DNA of 64,000 nucleotides from Epinephelus fuscoguttatus (lineage: Eukaryota; Chordata; Actinopteri; Perciformes; Serranidae), in the NCBI RefSeq assembly GCF_011397635.1, contig NC_064753.1:26498322-26562321 (forward strand), read 5' to 3'. Below, in pieces: positions 62,401 to 64,000 of the stretch. The notes under the pieces were generated by a model. The model was not told the DNA's origin. It searched no databases and was given only the letters and a program-made list of their open reading frames with translations. Made by a program: the position numbers and the translations under genes. Position 1 is the first letter of the stretch. Every line of letters starts with the position of its first letter.

Positions 62401-63481
62401 GTGTATTATAATCTAAGTAAACAATACATCCTTAAAATGGCCACAAATGTCTGACATAAAACATTTCAGGGGTTAACTGGTGGGCTCGGGCTTTATGACG
62501 CTGACAGTGTGGTCACAGCAGATGTTAAACACTTTATATTTTACTTATTTTACCACTAAAGATGTAATTTATAACCATCAATACAATGGTATGTCATCCC
62601 TCCTCTCTCTCCTCTCATTTCCTGTCATGTCTCTGCTGTTCACTACCAGAAATAAAGGCCAAAATGTCCCAAAAAATCAAATAAAGATTGTGTTTATTGC
62701 AGGCCTAATGGATAACATTATATTGTCAAGTGTTTCTGATATTTTGTCCACCCCTTGGTAATATTATCCAAGGGAAATATCATGTCACAGTCTCACAATG
62801 ATAAGCCTGAGAGCTTACTCAGAAATGAAATATCAAATTGTTTCCCGGCAGCGACTTCCATTTCTTCCTGTGGTTGTAGGTTGATTGACAGTAAGCAGAG
62901 CAAAATCTAATAAGTGCAGTAAATATGAAAAAATTCAACTTAGTCACAGTGAAGTCACGATGAAGCAAAAAATATTTGACAAAACCAAATTAAGGCGCAA
63001 GTGTTGGGAAGCTGTTTCTTTAATTGTACGGGAGTGAATGGCAGCTAATGGCTTCTTGTAAAGGTAGAAAAATCAATCGCTGATAGCTTCAGATGTGCTG
63101 ACTGTGTGCAGACAACCAGGAATAATGTAACACAGAAAGACGGCTTACAGCACATGGAAACAACTGGATGGGACACAGCTTTTGGTTCTGTATTATGTCT
63201 TATGCACAAGCAAAAAGAATATTTTGTGCAAACTTCAATTTCACATTGTGTAATCCCTCTGCTGCATTATTATAACACATTTAATAACATTAATCTGAAC
63301 CATTGTTCTCCTTGTGTCCTAGAACATGAGTGATGCCATGGCAGTGTTGCACAAGCTGCAGACTGGTCTGGATGTGAACGTGAAGTTCACGGGGGTGCGA
63401 GTCTTCGAGTACACCCCAGAATGCATTGTGTTTGATCTGCTCGACATCCCTCTCTACCACGGCTGGCTGGTTGACCCCCAG
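51852..63481 (+). CDS. mindy2: MINDY2 deubiquitinase gene, 5' part, truncated by window end
   Basis: Four coding exons (51852-52757, 53172-53229, 56214-56278, 63323-63481) give the first 396 residues. The rest lies beyond 64000. MINDY-1/2 are cysteine deubiquitinases that trim long K48-linked chains. Residues 1 to about 260 are low-complexity, Ser/Asp/Glu/Gly-rich and probably disordered, with the family motif SLESFSNLNS. The catalytic domain opens with YHIKWIKWREENTP and ITQNENGPCPLLAI, where Gln282 should be the oxyanion residue and Cys288 the nucleophile. The catalytic His lies in a later exon. MINDY2 rather than MINDY1 is called from the long N-terminus and the synteny with adam10. The start ATG has G at -3 and +4 and is the first in this frame after the CRE. 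Confidence 0.95.
52758..53171 (+). other. mindy2: mindy2 intron 1, nothing recognised
   Basis: This 414 bp intron ends in TTTCTGTTGCAG. Confidence 0.75.
53172..53229 (+). CDS. mindy2: mindy2 coding exon 2
   Basis: This 58 nt exon encodes VKMPPMMEIITAEQLMEYL, phases 0 to 1. It matches the conserved MINDY segment after the catalytic Cys. Confidence 0.94.
53561..53616. repeat. (TA)n microsatellite
   Basis: An interrupted TA/TG dinucleotide run in mindy2 intron 2. Confidence 0.9.
54759..55517. mobile_element. Family A TTAA element, 759 bp
   Basis: Perfect TTAA flanks (54755-54758 and 55518-55521) bracket AGGGACAGTT and AACTGTCCCT. The two halves are near reverse complements, meeting at about 55120-55160. 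It is the cleanest copy for defining the family. It has no ORF with recognisable function. Confidence 0.8.
56214..56278 (+). CDS. mindy2: mindy2 coding exon 3
   Basis: This 65 nt exon encodes DYILETKPKEISEAQRLNYE plus Q, phases 1 to 0. It has a strong pyrimidine tract and donor CAG|GTAAGG. Confidence 0.94.
56407..56440. repeat. (CT)n microsatellite
   Basis: About 15 CT units with small interruptions in mindy2 intron 3. Confidence 0.9.
58869..59183. mobile_element. hAT-like non-autonomous element, decayed
   Basis: The left end is AGGCTGCAACTAATGATTA and the right end is CCAACTAATCACTGCAGCTCT, inverted relative to each other. The body has repeated ATTGATTAAT-type wording. I recall this pattern from common fish hAT-derived repeats. 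I could not define an 8 bp target duplication. Confidence 0.55.
61073..61734. mobile_element. Family A TTAA element with altered termini
   Basis: The body is the same palindrome as the other family A copies, but both ends read CCAGACAGTT/AACTGTCTGG-like (CCAGACAG and CTGTCTGG) instead of AGGGACAG and CTGTCCCT. The right flank is TTAA (61735-61738). The left flank is TTGA (61069-61072), one base decayed. Confidence 0.7.
62596..62680 (+). mobile_element. SINE 3' tail fragment
   Basis: CTCTCTCCTCTCATTTCCTG leads to AATAAAGGCCAAAATG and CCCAAAAAATC. I recall this as the 3' end of the tRNA-SINE family represented at 23078-23210. It is a 5'-truncated copy. Confidence 0.45.
63323..63481 (+). CDS. 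mindy2: mindy2 coding exon 4
   Basis: It has 53 codons, phase 0 at both ends, and encodes NMSDAMAVLHKLQTGLDVN, then GVRVFEYTPECIVFDLLD and YHGWLVDPQ. It is very close to the human MINDY2 segment. The donor is CAG|GTGAGA. Confidence 0.95.
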
Positions 63482-64000
63482 GTGAGACTGACCTTACTCA
63501 TCACTGCTGTTTCTCTTTACCTCCCAGAAACAAACAGGTTTTTCTTGCCCTGCTCCCTATCCTGGACACATCTCTACGAGTAAGAAATATTCTGCCTTCC
63601 AGTTCTAGTAGTTTCACTGTTAAAATCTGACAAGTTGATGTTACTTTAAACAATCTAGGAAACCAATGGCCTGGAAAAAGTTAAGTAAATGTTACTTTTA
63701 GTCTTAAATTATGTTAACTTAAAATGTATTTGCATGTACTTTTTTTTTGTGAAGTTGTTATAATTTAAAAATGACAAGTGAAGTTAACTTGTTCTTTCTA
63801 GGTAATAGCAACTTAAGTAGGCCAAGTTAGTCTGACTTAGCTGAACAGTTTTATGTATTATATCTGCAAGTTCTGCTTTGTTAACATGCGGATATACAAA
63901 TGTGATTGATAAGTTTGCAACAAGCAGGATACAGATATACAGAGTAGCACAATGTTAACACCTACAGTGTTGTTGTGTTTATTACACTTCAAAGCATACG
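63482..64000 (+). other. mindy2: Start of mindy2 intron 4
   Basis: Only intron sequence is seen to the window end. No further exon is present. Confidence 0.8.

Larger units (their letters stand above)
56279..63322 (+). other. mindy2: mindy2 intron 3
   Basis: This 7.0 kb intron contains a CT microsatellite (56407-56440), a hAT-like short element (58869-59183), a family A TTAA element (61073-61734) and a SINE tail (62596-62680). The rest shows nothing recognised. Confidence 0.7.

Overview
This is vertebrate, almost certainly ray-finned fish, genomic DNA. It is intron-rich with moderate GC, carries many fish-type short repeats, and holds three conserved genes in the order lipc (+), adam10 (-), mindy2 (+). 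Human chromosome 15q21 has the same order and orientations (LIPC, ADAM10, MINDY2), so this is an ancient syntenic block. All exon boundaries were derived by hand from reading frame, GT/AG sites and remembered human protein architecture. No search or transcript evidence was used.

Layout. 1-2820: lipc upstream flank with mobile-element remnants (a 93-codon orphan ORF, a foldback hairpin, a diverged 0.15 kb duplication). 2821-15662: complete lipc (hepatic lipase), 9 coding exons, 496 codons. 15663-19421: tail-to-tail 3' regions of lipc and adam10. 19422-48523: complete adam10 on the minus strand, 16 coding exons, 753 codons, with every known functional motif intact. 48524-51851: head-to-head intergenic region holding both promoters. 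51852-64000: 5' part of mindy2 (K48-specific deubiquitinase), first 4 coding exons (396 codons). The gene runs off the right edge.

The genes do not form a pathway. lipc hydrolyses lipoprotein triglyceride and phospholipid, adam10 is a membrane sheddase (Notch, APP and others), and mindy2 trims ubiquitin chains. They are linked by synteny only.

The most distinctive non-genic content is a set of TTAA-flanked, palindromic, non-autonomous DNA elements. Family A has four copies (9466-9949, 10991-12261, 54759-55517, 61073-61734). Family B is at 30145-31323 and carries a broken ORF start. Family C is at 34528-35161. Family D (3104-4034) is built of inverted ~170 bp units and should give a long hairpin in lipc pre-mRNA. 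A tRNA-derived SINE with a 9 bp target duplication is nested in an older repeat in lipc intron 8. I found no previously undescribed biological system. The inverted-unit element in lipc intron 1 and the coordinated terminal change in one family A copy are the observations most worth following up.
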